64,000 nucleotides of DNA from Roseivirga pacifica (GTDB taxonomy: Bacteria; Bacteroidota; Bacteroidia; Cytophagales; Cyclobacteriaceae): NCBI RefSeq assembly GCF_900111145.1, contig NZ_FOIR01000002.1, forward strand, positions 930,001 to 994,000, given 5' to 3'. Made by a program: the position numbers and the translations under genes. The notes beneath the pieces were generated by a model, which did no database searches, was not told the origin of the DNA, and was given only the letters and a program-made list of their open reading frames with translations. Shown one piece after another: positions 16,993 through 26,741 of the stretch. Every line of letters begins with the position of its first letter. The stretch's first letter is position 1.

Positions 16993-17754
16993 GACCGATC
17001 TGTTATAAGGAGAGTGGAACTAACCGAGCACTGAAAACGGTAACAACTAAAAGGCAAACACAAAGTATGCGTCTTGCACTTTGAGAATGAAGAAGAAATC
17101 ATGTTAGGTGAAATGAAAAAGTTAAGTCAATGGCAATCTGTAAACAGATAACCTAGTAAAACCTGCTATTGATGATTAAGCACATTTGAATGCACCAACC
17201 ATGAATTTAAAACTGAAATAATAGCCTTAACCTATTTCCGCTTTCCTCCATAATCATGATTGATGGAGAGTTGAATGGGTAACTGATATGACTTACTTTT
17301 TGCTTTGGTGAGCGTAATGTACATTGAATTAGTATTGATTTAGTTATAAATATGTTGACACTTCAGAAGCTAAACGCCTCAAGCAGCTTCCGATTAACGC
17401 TAGTTGAGTAGAAAGCGTTAACACATGTCAACCCGCCTCAAAAAGTCTAAAACAGAGTAATTCCTCTAGCCTTAGCCCCATCAGCGATATTAAAGTCTCT
17501 GAAAAGTCTAGTTAGATACTATCTATGTAGGATTGGTGTTACAAGTCGCAATATTCCGCTTGTGAACACAAGATAAATGAATTTTGTAAAACATGGTATA
17601 CGTGGAAATATCAGTAAAAAATACCTTTTAACACTAACACAAATTGTATTGAAACAAAAGACTAAGCGGGCTAAATACATCCATAAATATTTAAAAATTC
17701 ACTTCCATTAAGTCCAATCAACTTTTTGAAAAAATTTGACTTTAGCCCACAAAA
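16993..17754. other. ~760-nt gap with no supported gene
   Basis: This AT-rich stretch lies between the AraC gene and the nqr terminator. A short open stretch ending at 17151 (…MLGEMKKLSQWQSVNR) could be a gene remnant but is too short to call. No tRNA-like or repeat structure was seen. A downstream nqrF would be expected in or beyond this gap on the minus strand and is not present. Confidence 0.5.
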
Positions 17755-17784
17755 AAACCCTCGATGCCGAAACATCGAGGGTTT
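17755..17784 (-). terminator. Terminator of the nqr operon
   Basis: A 12-bp perfect stem AAACCCTCGATG / CATCGAGGGTTT has loop CCGAAA. On the minus strand a run of seven T follows. It lies 22 nt after the nqrE stop and closes the operon before any nqrF. Confidence 0.93.
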
Positions 17785-17806
17785 GTATATCTAAAACAGT
17801 TACCTC

Positions 17807-18418
17807 TTATAAAGAGATACCCATAAAGCTCATAAATGCTAGGCCCATCAAACCAGTGATGAACATGGTAATACCTAGACCCTTCAATGGATCTGGAACG
17901 TGAGAGTACTTCAATTTCTCTCTAATAGCAGCCAAGGCCACAATAGCTAAGAAGAAACCGATACCTGAGCTGAAACCGAAAACGGTAGCCTCGCCCAAAG
18001 TGTAGTCTCTCTGCGCCATGAAAAGAGAAGAACCAAGAATCGCACAGTTTACAGCGATTAGTGGAAGGAAAATACCCAATGATCCGTAAAGTGAAGGAGA
18101 GAATTTTTCAATTGTCATCTCTACCAGCTGCACCATTGCTGCAATAATTGCAATGAACATGATAAATCGAAGGAAAGTAAGGTCGATACTCGCAAAATCG
18201 GCTCCTAACCAACTCAAAGCTCCTTCTTTCAACACATATTCGTTCAACAACCAGTTGATTGGCACCGTCATACCCAAAACGAATACTACTGCCAAACCAA
18301 GACCAAAGGCCGTTGATACTTTTTTAGAAACCGCCAAAAAAGAACACATACCTAAGAAATAGGCAAACACCATGTTCTCAATAAAGATCGATTTGATACC
18401 TAAGTTTAATAAATCCAT
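17807..18418 (-). CDS. nqrE: Na+-translocating NADH:quinone reductase subunit E
   Basis: 203 residues, close to the usual ~200. It is a six-helix membrane protein starting [20 protein letters not shown]. The conserved cysteines in [11 protein letters not shown] and [11 protein letters not shown] correspond to the NqrE ligands of the intramembrane [2Fe-2S] centre shared with NqrD. It is the last gene of the operon, 13 nt after nqrD. The complex couples NADH oxidation and quinone reduction to Na+ export in the inner membrane. Confidence 0.96.
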   Translation of the reverse strand: MDLLNLGIKSIFIENMVFAYFLGMCSFLAVSKKVSTAFGLGLAVVFVLGMTVPINWLLNEYVLKEGALSWLGADFASIDLTFLRFIMFIAIIAAMVQLVEMTIEKFSPSLYGSLGIFLPLIAVNCAILGSSLFMAQRDYTLGEATVFGFSSGIGFFLAIVALAAIREKLKYSHVPDPLKGLGITMFITGLMGLAFMSFMGISL

Positions 18419-18431
18419 GATTGTTCCTTTT

Positions 18432-19097
18432 TTAGTGTTCTATGTAACCTGACTTAGATCGCTGTACCCAAATGATAAAACCTATTACGATGAATGCCCC
18501 AACAGGAGAAACCATCAAACCGTTAGTTGCAAAGTTCTCAATTCCCATTGCCTCGAATACTGGGTAACCAAACACTTTACCAGAACCCCAGATCTCTCTG
18601 AAGAAGGCAACTGTAAGGATAATCCATGAGTAACCAAGACCAGAACCAAGTCCGTCTAATACTGAATCGTAAGGTTTGTTACCCAAGGCAAAAGCCTCCA
18701 AACGCCCCATTACAATACAGTTGGTAATAATCAAACCAATAAATACAGAAAGCTCTTTGTACATATCGTAGGCATAAGCTTTCAATACTTCGTTTACTAG
18801 GGTTACCAAAGTTGCCACAACTGCCAACTGCACGATAATACGTACACGAGCAGGAATAGCATTACGCATCAATGAAATGATAAGGTTTGAAAACACCAAT
18901 ACAAGTGTTACAGAAATTGCCATTACCAAAGTAGGCTTCATCTGTGTGGTTACCGCCAATGCAGAGCAGATACCCAATACCTGAATGGTAATCGGGTTAT
19001 CGTCACTCAAAGGATCGGTAACGAATTTCTTCCTTCTCTTCGATAGTAAGGCTTCTTTGTCCTTTACTACCGGTGTTTCTAAAGTTTCAGTACTCAT
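18432..19097 (-). CDS. nqrD: Na+-translocating NADH:quinone reductase subunit D
   Basis: 221 residues, including a charged N-terminal extension of ~30 residues ([20 protein letters not shown]) before the first helix. The conserved cysteines in [15 protein letters not shown] and [14 protein letters not shown] are the NqrD ligands of the membrane [2Fe-2S] centre, related by an inverted repeat to Nqr[10 protein letters not shown] and the C-terminal [14 protein letters not shown] also fit the family. The gene lies between nqrC and nqrE with short gaps. Confidence 0.96.
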   Translation of the reverse strand: MSTETLETPVVKDKEALLSKRRKKFVTDPLSDDNPITIQVLGICSALAVTTQMKPTLVMAISVTLVLVFSNLIISLMRNAIPARVRIIVQLAVVATLVTLVNEVLKAYAYDMYKELSVFIGLIITNCIVMGRLEAFALGNKPYDSVLDGLGSGLGYSWIILTVAFFREIWGSGKVFGYPVFEAMGIENFATNGLMVSPVGAFIVIGFIIWVQRSKSGYIEH

Positions 19098-19115
19098 AAG
19101 TCTGTTCTTTAAAAA

Positions 19116-19862
19116 TTATTGGTTCATTGAAAGCGCTTCAGCTCCCACGTTCTTTTCAAAATAATTCTTGTAGTAACCAAAGTAGTTAGCCAACATGCTG
19201 TTAACACCATTTGCTGTTAACGTAGCACCTGCCATACCATCTACTTTGTGCTCGCCAAGTTTCGACTCAGGGTTGTTTTCGCCCTTAACCATAGTTACAG
19301 AAACCAACTCGCCAGAACCGTCAACTAAGGTTTTGCCTATATAACGTGCCTGAATTTCGTCAGAAGTAATTCTAGCTCCCAAACCTGGGGTTTCACCTCT
19401 GTGCGCTAAGCTGATACCTTCCACTGTAGTGAAATCAGGAGAAACGGCTACGTAACCCCAAATAGCATCCCAAAGACCAGCACCAAAAGTTGGAAGAATG
19501 TAAGCTTCTTCGCCATTGCTGCTGTATTTGAATACTGGGTAAACACGCTCTTCAGCCGATTTCTTGTAATTCTTCTCGATGTTCACGTTTTCAGCTACCT
19601 GACCTTGAACCAAGTTACCCTGATAATCTGCTACTTCAGAAGTAATAACTTCTGCGTAGCGATCAAGCACTTGTTGTTTGGTCATTTCAGCCAAAGCTGC
19701 TTTTTCTGAAGGAATAGCCCCAAGAATTTGCTTCTTGGTATCTAAATCTACCGCTTCCTTTTGTGTTGGTCCCAAAACCTGAGACACACCTGAAAGCAAA
19801 CCTCCCAAAATAACTGTTAATACAAGGGAGAAAACGATGATGTATGTATTAGACTGTTGCAC
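19116..19862 (-). CDS. nqrC: Na+-translocating NADH:quinone reductase subunit C
   Basis: 248 residues: one N-terminal transmembrane helix and a periplasmic FMN domain. HRGETPGLGARI is a family signature. The flavinylation motif reads DGMAGATLT (FMN acceptor Thr214), where most family members have Ser/Thr before GAT; the Ala is unusual. It overlaps the 3' end of nqrB by 14 nt, which indicates translational coupling. FMN attachment would need ApbE, which is not in the window. Confidence 0.95.
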   Translation of the reverse strand: MQQSNTYIIVFSLVLTVILGGLLSGVSQVLGPTQKEAVDLDTKKQILGAIPSEKAALAEMTKQQVLDRYAEVITSEVADYQGNLVQGQVAENVNIEKNYKKSAEERVYPVFKYSSNGEEAYILPTFGAGLWDAIWGYVAVSPDFTTVEGISLAHRGETPGLGARITSDEIQARYIGKTLVDGSGELVSVTMVKGENNPESKLGEHKVDGMAGATLTANGVNSMLANYFGYYKNYFEKNVGAEALSMNQ

Positions 19863-21069
19863 GAGCTAACCTCCTTTTCTTGTTTGCTTGAACTACATTA
19901 TAATCGATAAGTGGCGCAAAAACGTTCATAAATAGAACTGCCAACATAATTCCTTCTGGATATGCAGGGTTCACCACTCGAATAATCACTGTTAAAATAC
20001 CAATCAAGGCACCGTAAATCCACTTACCCGTTTCTGTCTGCGATGCAGATACCGGATCAGTAGCCATAAACACTGTACCGAATGCCAAACCACCAATTAC
20101 CAAGTGGTAATGAGCAGGCATTTCCATGTAAGCATTAGCACCCACCATGTTAAAGATGGTACCCATTGCAAATGCACCAGCAAAACAGCTCAAAATAATC
20201 TTCCAGCTACCTACGCCAGTTGCAATCAAAATTAAAGCACCAACTAGTGCCATCAAAGTTGAAGTCTCTCCTATTGAACCAGGAATTCCACCAATCAACA
20301 TGTTTTGAAAGCTGAAGAATTCGCCACCAAATGGAGCGGCTAATGCGCTGTTTGCCTGATTCAAACCGTCTACAACAGTTTGAGCACCAGCGTTTGAAGT
20401 ATCGTAAGCTACAGAAAGTGCTGTAGCACCAGAGTATCCGTCTACAGGAGTTTTACCTGCTAGTTGTGTCCAAACCTCGCCAGAGATTTGAGAAGGGTAA
20501 GCAAAGTAAAGGAACGCACGGGCTGTCATAGCTACGTTAAGCACGTTCATACCAGTACCACCAAATACCTCTTTACCAATTAACACACCAAATACAGTAG
20601 CCAAAGCTACTTGCCACAATGGAATGGTTGGAGGAACAATAAGCGGAATCAACATACCCGTTACAAGGAAGCCCTCGTTGATTGGGTGCTTTCTGATTAC
20701 TGCGATAGTTGCTTCTACAATACCACCTGCTGCGTAAGAAACCAATAGAATTGGCAATACCCAGCGGGCACCAAACAACAAATTGCTTAATGAAAAGAAT
20801 GAAGTCTCTTCTCCTACCGCTACATGGTGCTGGTAACCTACGTTAAAGGTACCCCAAAGCAGACATGGAATCATAGCGATTACCACTGTCATCATCATTC
20901 TCTTCAGGTCAATCGCATCGCGCACCTGAACACCTTTAGTACCAGCAGTAGCTGCAGGCTTAAATAAGAATGTTTCGTTTGCTTCCCACAAGAAGTAGAA
21001 CTTCTCAAACTTGCCACCTTTTTCGAATTGTGGTCTTTGTTTTTCTAATAAGTCGTGTAAAAACTTCAT
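19849..21069 (-). CDS. nqrB: Na+-translocating NADH:quinone reductase subunit B
   Basis: 406 residues, the usual length. It is a polytopic membrane subunit carrying covalent FMN; the attachment motif is DGYSGATALS with Thr216 as the acceptor. GKEVFGGTGMNVLNVAMTAR and ATDPVSASQTETGKWIYG are NqrB signatures. It carries the riboflavin and quinone-linked part of the pump. It starts 3 nt after the nqrA stop and overlaps nqrC. Confidence 0.97.
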   Translation of the reverse strand: MKFLHDLLEKQRPQFEKGGKFEKFYFLWEANETFLFKPAATAGTKGVQVRDAIDLKRMMMTVVIAMIPCLLWGTFNVGYQHHVAVGEETSFFSLSNLLFGARWVLPILLVSYAAGGIVEATIAVIRKHPINEGFLVTGMLIPLIVPPTIPLWQVALATVFGVLIGKEVFGGTGMNVLNVAMTARAFLYFAYPSQISGEVWTQLAGKTPVDGYSGATALSVAYDTSNAGAQTVVDGLNQANSALAAPFGGEFFSFQNMLIGGIPGSIGETSTLMALVGALILIATGVGSWKIILSCFAGAFAMGTIFNMVGANAYMEMPAHYHLVIGGLAFGTVFMATDPVSASQTETGKWIYGALIGILTVIIRVVNPAYPEGIMLAVLFMNVFAPLIDYNVVQANKKRRLARATV

Positions 21070-21072
21070 TGC

Positions 21073-22440
21073 TTACCCGTTTTGCATCAGTTCTAGACCT
21101 TCCCTAACTATTTTCTGAACATCGTGTTTAGAAACATCGATGAATTCACAAAGGGCTAAATCCTCTTCTACCACCTCGTAAATACCAAGAGATTCCATGT
21201 CGTCAAAATCCTCTGCCAAAATTGCTTTTAGCAAATAAGTAGGATAAATATCCATAGGAACCACCTGCTCGAAAGTACCAGTTTGTACAAAAGCTCTTGG
21301 TTCTCCGTTTGTGTTAGAATCTAGCACATACTCTTTGTTCTTCCCGTTTAAGAAAGAGAACAAGCCCCAAGCTCTGTGGAAACTCAATCTTTCCTTCTGT
21401 GGTTTAATCCAACCCAAGAATTCAGGCTGATCACCTTCAGGAATAACCGTTAATAAGTTATCGTAGAAACCTAAGTAACCTTCTTTACCAATGCTTTCGC
21501 CAGTAAGTACGTTACCAGAAATAACTCTTACGTGATCTTGCTTTAGGTTACCTTCTACCAATTTATTTACAGCAGCACCTGTGTAAGTCTTAAAGTACTG
21601 AGGAGTTGAAACCTCCGAACCAGCTACTGCTACAAGTCTTGATGCATCGTATTTACCTTCAAGAAACAACGTACCGATTTGTGCAACTCCATAAGGAGAA
21701 ACAGTCCATACAATGTCTCCTTTATTCACAGGGTCGATGTGGTGAATTTGAACACCAACATTACCTGCCGGGTGAGGTCCACCCACCTTATTGTTCTCAA
21801 CTTCTCCTACATTGGCAAAAACAGAAGCAACCTCCCCGTTAAGGTCGGTATTCAAGTGAATTTTGCCTTGAGTGAATTTCTTTAGAATGCTAATTCCGGT
21901 AGCGAAAGCCTCTTCTTTACCTTTAAGCGTAAAGGCAACATCGGCTGCTAATGGGTGTGTATCGAAAGCAGAAATGAAGATTGCCTTTGGGGTATCTTCT
22001 TCTTTAGCTACAATACCATAAGGGCGTTGGATGATATTTCCCCACACACCGCCTTTTGTCATTTGGGCAGTAGCATCTTCTTTCGAAAGGTTTTGAATAT
22101 CCGAAACATTGAACTTTGTGAATGTTTCGAATTCTACTTCTTTGTCGGCTAAAATCTTGATCTCCAAGATCTTTCTTTTAGCCCCTCTTTTTACTTCGAC
22201 AATTTCACCACTAACTGGAGCGCAGTACATTACGTTTTCCTGCATTCTATCGTACAATACAGGAGACCCAGCCTTCACGTTGTCACCTTCTTTTACAAGA
22301 AGTTTAGGCCTTTTCATACCAACAAAGTCTGTTGGCTTAATAGCAAACGTTTCCGAAGGAGGAGTACTAGCGATTGTCTTTTCTGCCTTTCCAGCGAGGT
22401 TAATATCAAAGCCCTTTTTAAGCTTTATTGTTTTAGACAT
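21073..22440 (-). CDS. nqrA: Na+-translocating NADH:quinone reductase subunit A
   Basis: 455 residues, close to the usual ~446. It is a cytoplasmic subunit without a flavin. It starts with KLKKGFDINLAGKAEKTI and contains VLYDRMQENVMYCAPVSGEI (lipoyl/Rnf-C-like barrel) and VGGPHPAGNVGVQIHHIDPV, which are characteristic of NqrA. It is the first gene of the operon; a TAAATTTG -7 box lies 44-51 nt upstream of its ATG. Confidence 0.97.
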   Translation of the reverse strand: MSKTIKLKKGFDINLAGKAEKTIASTPPSETFAIKPTDFVGMKRPKLLVKEGDNVKAGSPVLYDRMQENVMYCAPVSGEIVEVKRGAKRKILEIKILADKEVEFETFTKFNVSDIQNLSKEDATAQMTKGGVWGNIIQRPYGIVAKEEDTPKAIFISAFDTHPLAADVAFTLKGKEEAFATGISILKKFTQGKIHLNTDLNGEVASVFANVGEVENNKVGGPHPAGNVGVQIHHIDPVNKGDIVWTVSPYGVAQIGTLFLEGKYDASRLVAVAGSEVSTPQYFKTYTGAAVNKLVEGNLKQDHVRVISGNVLTGESIGKEGYLGFYDNLLTVIPEGDQPEFLGWIKPQKERLSFHRAWGLFSFLNGKNKEYVLDSNTNGEPRAFVQTGTFEQVVPMDIYPTYLLKAILAEDFDDMESLGIYEVVEEDLALCEFIDVSKHDVQKIVREGLELMQNG

Positions 22441-22483
22441 ACTCTATTAATTGAGAATCACTAAGGTTGATCAAAATCGAGGG

Positions 22484-22491
22484 CAAATTTA
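22484..22491 (-). promoter_or_regulatory. Candidate -7 box for the nqr operon
   Basis: On the minus strand the sequence is TAAATTTG, a full match to the Bacteroidota -7 consensus TAnnTTTG, 44-51 nt upstream of the nqrA ATG. No clear -33 TTG partner is visible at 17-23 nt. Confidence 0.4.
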
Positions 22492-22577
22492 ATTGATTTG
22501 CACTCTTATAAAAGGCTTAATGCCCATTTTGGGGCGCAAGTTAACCCAAAAAAACGTACAATGAAATTGAAATGGAA

Positions 22578-23474
22578 TTAATGTGCGAGCGGTGTTTCTT
22601 GGAAAGCTCCTTCAATAAAATTGGCCACTTGTTCCATTAGCCACATTGGGGTTGAAGTAGCTCCACAAATCCCTACCTTATCGGCTGGTTTAAACCAACT
22701 TAGGTCTACCTCCGATTCGTTTTCTACAAAGTAGCTTCGTTCGTTTTGTTGCTTACAAACACCATATAACGCCTTTCCGTTAGAGCTCTTTTTTCCACTC
22801 ACAAAAACAATCACATCTCTTTCAGTGGCAAATTGCTGCAATTGTGGCTCTCTGTTGGACACCTGTCGGCAGATACTATCATTGGCATTAAAGTCCAACT
22901 CTTCTAGCGTTCCCTTGGTGTCTTTTATACGCTCTTCAATTAATGACTTGATATGATAAAAGCCCTTGGTGCTTTTTGTGGTTTGGGAGAATAGCGTAAT
23001 TGGTCGGTTAAAGTCAATTTTATCCAAATCAGCTTCTTCCATTATAATAATGGCTTCGTTATTGGTTTGACCAGTAAGGCCAACCACCTCGGCATGGCCC
23101 ATTTTACCATATATTACTATTTGACCTTCAACCTTCTCCATTTTGTCGTAAGCCAGTTTTACACGGTTCTGAAGTTTTAAAACCACAGGACAAGAGGCGT
23201 CTATCAACTCAATATTGTTCTGAAGCGCCAACTGATACGTTTCTGGTGGTTCGCCATGTGCGCGAATAAGCACCTTGGCGTCTGTCAGGTCTTTTAGCTG
23301 CTCACGATCGATAATGCGAAGCCCTTTGGCATGAAGCCGCTCCACCTCCATACTATTGTGTACAATATCGCCAAGGCAAAAAAGCTTGCCATCAGCCATT
23401 TCGTCTTCAGCCATTTGTATGGCGAATTCTACTCCAAAACAATAGCCCGAATTCTTATCGATTGTTACCTGCAT
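22578..23474 (-). CDS. ispH: 4-hydroxy-3-methylbut-2-enyl diphosphate reductase
   Basis: 298 residues. The three Fe-S cysteines of IspH are in GYCFGVEFAI, DASCPVVLKL and DSICRQVSNRE; RAHGEPPETY and the C-terminal GATSTPMWLMEQV are further conserved parts. It catalyses the last step of the MEP pathway (HMBPP to IPP and DMAPP) in the cytoplasm. It lies 18 nt downstream of cmk and is probably co-transcribed with it, a pairing seen in many bacteria. Confidence 0.96.
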   Translation of the reverse strand: MQVTIDKNSGYCFGVEFAIQMAEDEMADGKLFCLGDIVHNSMEVERLHAKGLRIIDREQLKDLTDAKVLIRAHGEPPETYQLALQNNIELIDASCPVVLKLQNRVKLAYDKMEKVEGQIVIYGKMGHAEVVGLTGQTNNEAIIIMEEADLDKIDFNRPITLFSQTTKSTKGFYHIKSLIEERIKDTKGTLEELDFNANDSICRQVSNREPQLQQFATERDVIVFVSGKKSSNGKALYGVCKQQNERSYFVENESEVDLSWFKPADKVGICGATSTPMWLMEQVANFIEGAFQETPLAH

Positions 23475-23492
23475 ATTCTTACGCTTCAGCTT

Positions 23493-24173
23493 TTAGGCCT
23501 CAATTTTCTGCTGTGCCAAATTTAACACTTTTTGCACTTGGTCTTCAAACTTCATTTCTGAAGTATCAACGGCTACTGCATCGGCCACTTTAAGCAGAGG
23601 GCCTTCTTCTCTGGTTGAGTCGATTCTATCGCGCTCTTCCAGGTTTTTAATGATTTCGTCAAGCGCTACCTCCTGCCCTTTTTCTCTAAGCTCTAGCTGC
23701 CTTCTTTTAGCCCTTACTTCAGTAGATGCTGTCATAAAGACTTTCAACTCAGCATCGGGGAATACAACCGAACCAATGTCTCGGCCATCCATCACCACGC
23801 CTTTTTCTTTACCCATGGCCTGTTGTTGTGCCACCATAGCCACACGCACCTGCTTGAGGGCAGCCACATTGCTCACCTTATGTGTAACGCGCATACCTCT
23901 TATCTCTTCTTCAACATTCTGTTCATTCAGAAAGGTTTCATTTTTCTGAGATTCAGGATTGTGCTGAAAATCAATGCTAATATTCTCTAATGCAGCTTTT
24001 ACAGCTTGCTCATCAGTTATATCAATATCATGCTCCAAAAAGTAAAGGGTAATGGCCCGATACATAGCGCCAGTATCTATAAACTTATACCCTAGCGCCT
24101 TGGCTACCGCCTTGGCCGTACTACTTTTTCCGCAGCCAGAATGGCCATCTATTGCAATATTGATTTTACTCAT
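23493..24173 (-). CDS. cmk: Cytidylate kinase
   Basis: 226 residues. P-loop GHSGCGKSSTAKAVAKALGY, then the family motif FIDTGAMYRAIT and GVVMDGRDIGSVVFPDAELK, which bind CMP, and later VRAKRRQLEL. It phosphorylates CMP and dCMP. It is the first gene of the cmk-ispH pair and has a TACCTTTG box just upstream. Confidence 0.97.
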   Translation of the reverse strand: MSKINIAIDGHSGCGKSSTAKAVAKALGYKFIDTGAMYRAITLYFLEHDIDITDEQAVKAALENISIDFQHNPESQKNETFLNEQNVEEEIRGMRVTHKVSNVAALKQVRVAMVAQQQAMGKEKGVVMDGRDIGSVVFPDAELKVFMTASTEVRAKRRQLELREKGQEVALDEIIKNLEERDRIDSTREEGPLLKVADAVAVDTSEMKFEDQVQKVLNLAQQKIEA

Positions 24174-24187
24174 GTCGAAAATTTGAG

Positions 24188-24195
24188 CAAAGGTA
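24188..24195 (-). promoter_or_regulatory. Candidate -7 box for cmk-ispH
   Basis: TACCTTTG on the minus strand, 15-22 nt upstream of the cmk start codon, a full TAnnTTTG match. The -33 partner is not clear. Confidence 0.4.
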
Positions 24196-24320
24196 AATCT
24201 TATTTGAACATAAAAAATCCAGCTGCTTCACTAAGGCCAAAACATCACACATCAGGCAAACCCAAACATTCTATAAACCATGTAGTTATTGGTAGGTATC
24301 AACTAATGTAACTTACTGTA

Positions 24321-24911
24321 ATGGAGAGATTAAAACTAAGCACCTTGGTAGTTCTTATAACACTACTAACTTTTACCTTATCTGCACATGCTCAAGACAA
24401 AGGCCATAATGAAATCACTTTGGGTATTGGAGGTTTTACTTCAAATGATTTTTTAAACGATGTAGCCAACCTCACCTCTTCTGGTGGAGATTTGACTTAC
24501 GAAAACTCAAGTACCATTGGCTTTTTGTACATAACCTATGGTACGGCTATTGCCAAAAACCTGATGGTAAACGCCATAGTAGGTTATCAATCCATTTCTG
24601 AAGACGTACAAACAAACGGAAGCAACGATGGCGAGGTAAAAAGAAACTATATCACCACGGGATTAGAAGCCGACTATGCCTGGATAGCCAAAGAAAAGTT
24701 TAGACTCTACTCTGGGCTTGGGATTGCTTATACTACACAAAACGACAAGTACGATGGCAACAATAACAATATAGAAGATGGTGATGATTCCTTTTTCAAC
24801 TTTCAGGTAAACGCATTAGGCGCCCGATTTGGTGACACGGTTGCTGCTTTTGCAGAAGTTGGTTTTGGCTATAAAGGTGTACTCTCATTAGGAGTCTCCT
24901 TCGGACTTTAG
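24321..24911 (+). CDS. Outer-membrane beta-barrel protein
   Basis: 196 residues with a signal peptide ending at AHA-Q (residue ~25). The mature part alternates hydrophobic and polar residues with Gly/Tyr-rich strands (EITLGIGGFTSNDF, then FLYITYGTAIAKNLMVNAIV) and ends GVLSLGVSFGL, a C-terminal aromatic/hydrophobic strand typical of 8-stranded barrels. It resembles the generic porin-family beta-barrel domain proteins of Bacteroidota. The function is unknown. A terminator follows. Confidence 0.8.
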   Translation: MERLKLSTLVVLITLLTFTLSAHAQDKGHNEITLGIGGFTSNDFLNDVANLTSSGGDLTYENSSTIGFLYITYGTAIAKNLMVNAIVGYQSISEDVQTNGSNDGEVKRNYITTGLEADYAWIAKEKFRLYSGLGIAYTTQNDKYDGNNNNIEDGDDSFFNFQVNALGARFGDTVAAFAEVGFGYKGVLSLGVSFGL

Positions 24912-24930
24912 TCTTGAAAGTATAATATGT

Positions 24931-24955
24931 TAGGCCTTCATTATGGAGGCCTTTT
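24931..24955 (+). terminator. Rho-independent terminator
   Basis: AGGCCT at 24932-24937 pairs with AGGCCT at 24947-24952, with inner CAT/ATG pairing, and is followed by a T5 run. It lies 20 nt after the beta-barrel gene stop. Confidence 0.8.
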
Positions 24956-24965
24956 TATTTTGCCT

Positions 24966-24973
24966 TAGATTTG
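24966..24973 (+). promoter_or_regulatory. Candidate -7 box for adenine deaminase
   Basis: TAGATTTG matches TAnnTTTG, 25-32 nt upstream of the chosen ATG at 24998. It also covers a TTG that would otherwise extend the reading frame, which favours the later ATG. Confidence 0.4.
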
Positions 24974-24997
24974 AGCATTTCAATTACAGCATATCAT

Positions 24998-26623
24998 ATG
25001 AAAATTAGCGGCCACATAGTTGATGTTAGAAATAGAAGGGTTTTTGACGGAGAAATTACTGTTGAAGGCAAACGAATTGAATCGATAGTAGAAAAAAGCG
25101 ATGTAGCAGATCAATATATTCTACCTGGCTTTATCGATGCACATGTACATGTGGAAAGCTCCATGCTCGTACCTTCAGAGTTTGCTCGCCTGGCCGTGGT
25201 GCATGGTACAGTCGCAACTATTTCCGACCCACACGAAATCGGTAATGTGCTTGGGGTTACCGGGGTCGACTATATGATTGACAATGGCAAGCAGGTAAAC
25301 TTTAAGTTTAACTTCGGTGCACCCTCATGCGTACCAGCCACAACTTTTGAAACCGCTGGCGCAGAAATTACTGCTGAGCAAATTGAGGGCCTACTAAAAC
25401 GAGACGACATAAAATATCTTGCCGAAATGATGAATTGGCCGGGTGTACTTTATGGCGACAAAGAAGTTTATGCCAAAATTGCTGCAGCCAAAGCAGCTGG
25501 CAAACCGGTTGACGGCCATGCTCCAGGCCTCAGAGGTGAGCAAGCAGCCAACTACATAAAAGCAGGCATATCAACCGACCATGAATGCTTTACTGCAGAT
25601 GAAGCTAGAGACAAGCTAAAGCACGGCATGAAAATAGCCATTAGAGAAGGTTCTGCAGCCAAAAACTTCGAGGCCTTGGTTGAGCTATTTACAGAGGCGC
25701 CAGAAATGCTCATGTTCTGTTCTGACGACAAACACCCCGACAACCTTGTGGAAGGGCACATTGACCTACTGGTAAAAAGAGCGCTCGCCAGAGGCCACGA
25801 ATTGTTCGATGTGTTACAGGCCGCATGCATCACTCCTATCGACCACTATTCGCTAGATGTTGGCAGTTTGCAACCAAATCACTTTGCCGACTTTATTACT
25901 GTAAAAGACCTCGATAACTTTGAAGTCACTGGCACCTATATTAATGGAGTAAAAGTAGCCACCGATGGCCAATCACTTATTCCACAAGTTGAGAACTTAG
26001 TGATCAATAACTTCGATTGCCAAGCGCTTTCGCCAAAGGACTTAAGCCTAAAAGCCGAAGGAAAAACTGTAAACGTAATTGAGGCATTAGACGGACAGCT
26101 AATCACTAATTGCTTACAATGCTCAACCAAAACCGATGCTGAGGGAAATGCCATTTCAGACCTAGAAAATGACGTTCTAAAAATGGTTTTGGTTAATCGC
26201 TACGAGCAGGCCAAACCAGCTTTCGCTTTCATTAAAAATATTGGTTTGAAAGAAGGCGCTATTGCCTCATCTGTTGGTCACGATTCGCACAATATTATTG
26301 CTGTTGGTGTGGATGATGAATCCATTACCAAAGCCATTAACCTAATTATAGAAGCTAAAGGTGGCGTAAGTGCTGTTTCGAGCAACTCAGAGCAACTGCT
26401 CCCCTTGCCAGTTGCTGGAATAATGTCGGCCGAAGATGGGTACAAAGTAGCTGAATCCTATACCAGCATCGACAAACTTTCGAAGCAGATGGGCAGCAAA
26501 CTTAACTCACCATTCATGACTTTGTCTTTTATGGCTTTGCTGGTTATTCCGGCCCTTAAGCTTAGTGATAAAGGTTTATTCGATGGAGAGCAATTCAAAT
26601 TCACTCCGCTCTTTTCTGATTAA
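24998..26623 (+). CDS. ade: Adenine deaminase
   Basis: 541 residues from ATG 24998. The amidohydrolase metal site is FIDAHVHVESSML; SDPHEIGNVLGVTGVDYMID, DGHAPGLRGEQAANYI and CSDDKHPDNLVEGHIDLLVK are AdeC-type signatures. SVGHDSHNIIAVGVDD is in the C-terminal part. It converts adenine to hypoxanthine and ammonia in purine salvage. It is monocistronic by position, following a terminator and preceding a TPR gene with its own leader. Confidence 0.96.
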   Translation: MKISGHIVDVRNRRVFDGEITVEGKRIESIVEKSDVADQYILPGFIDAHVHVESSMLVPSEFARLAVVHGTVATISDPHEIGNVLGVTGVDYMIDNGKQVNFKFNFGAPSCVPATTFETAGAEITAEQIEGLLKRDDIKYLAEMMNWPGVLYGDKEVYAKIAAAKAAGKPVDGHAPGLRGEQAANYIKAGISTDHECFTADEARDKLKHGMKIAIREGSAAKNFEALVELFTEAPEMLMFCSDDKHPDNLVEGHIDLLVKRALARGHELFDVLQAACITPIDHYSLDVGSLQPNHFADFITVKDLDNFEVTGTYINGVKVATDGQSLIPQVENLVINNFDCQALSPKDLSLKAEGKTVNVIEALDGQLITNCLQCSTKTDAEGNAISDLENDVLKMVLVNRYEQAKPAFAFIKNIGLKEGAIASSVGHDSHNIIAVGVDDESITKAINLIIEAKGGVSAVSSNSEQLLPLPVAGIMSAEDGYKVAESYTSIDKLSKQMGSKLNSPFMTLSFMALLVIPALKLSDKGLFDGEQFKFTPLFSD

Positions 26624-26741
26624 AAAGCAACAATTTGATAATACGGTGAAATATCCTTAATTTTTTAGTTACAGTTAGCTTCGTGGCGGCAAACTTTTTG
26701 TCGTTCAAACGTATAAGTAAGCTTTACATTAGATAAAGGAT

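Noticed and set aside
17041-17151. Short open stretch ending MLGEMKKLSQWQSVNR upstream of the AraC gene
   Set aside because: Too short to support, no clear start or family. Could be a remnant but there is no evidence beyond the frame.
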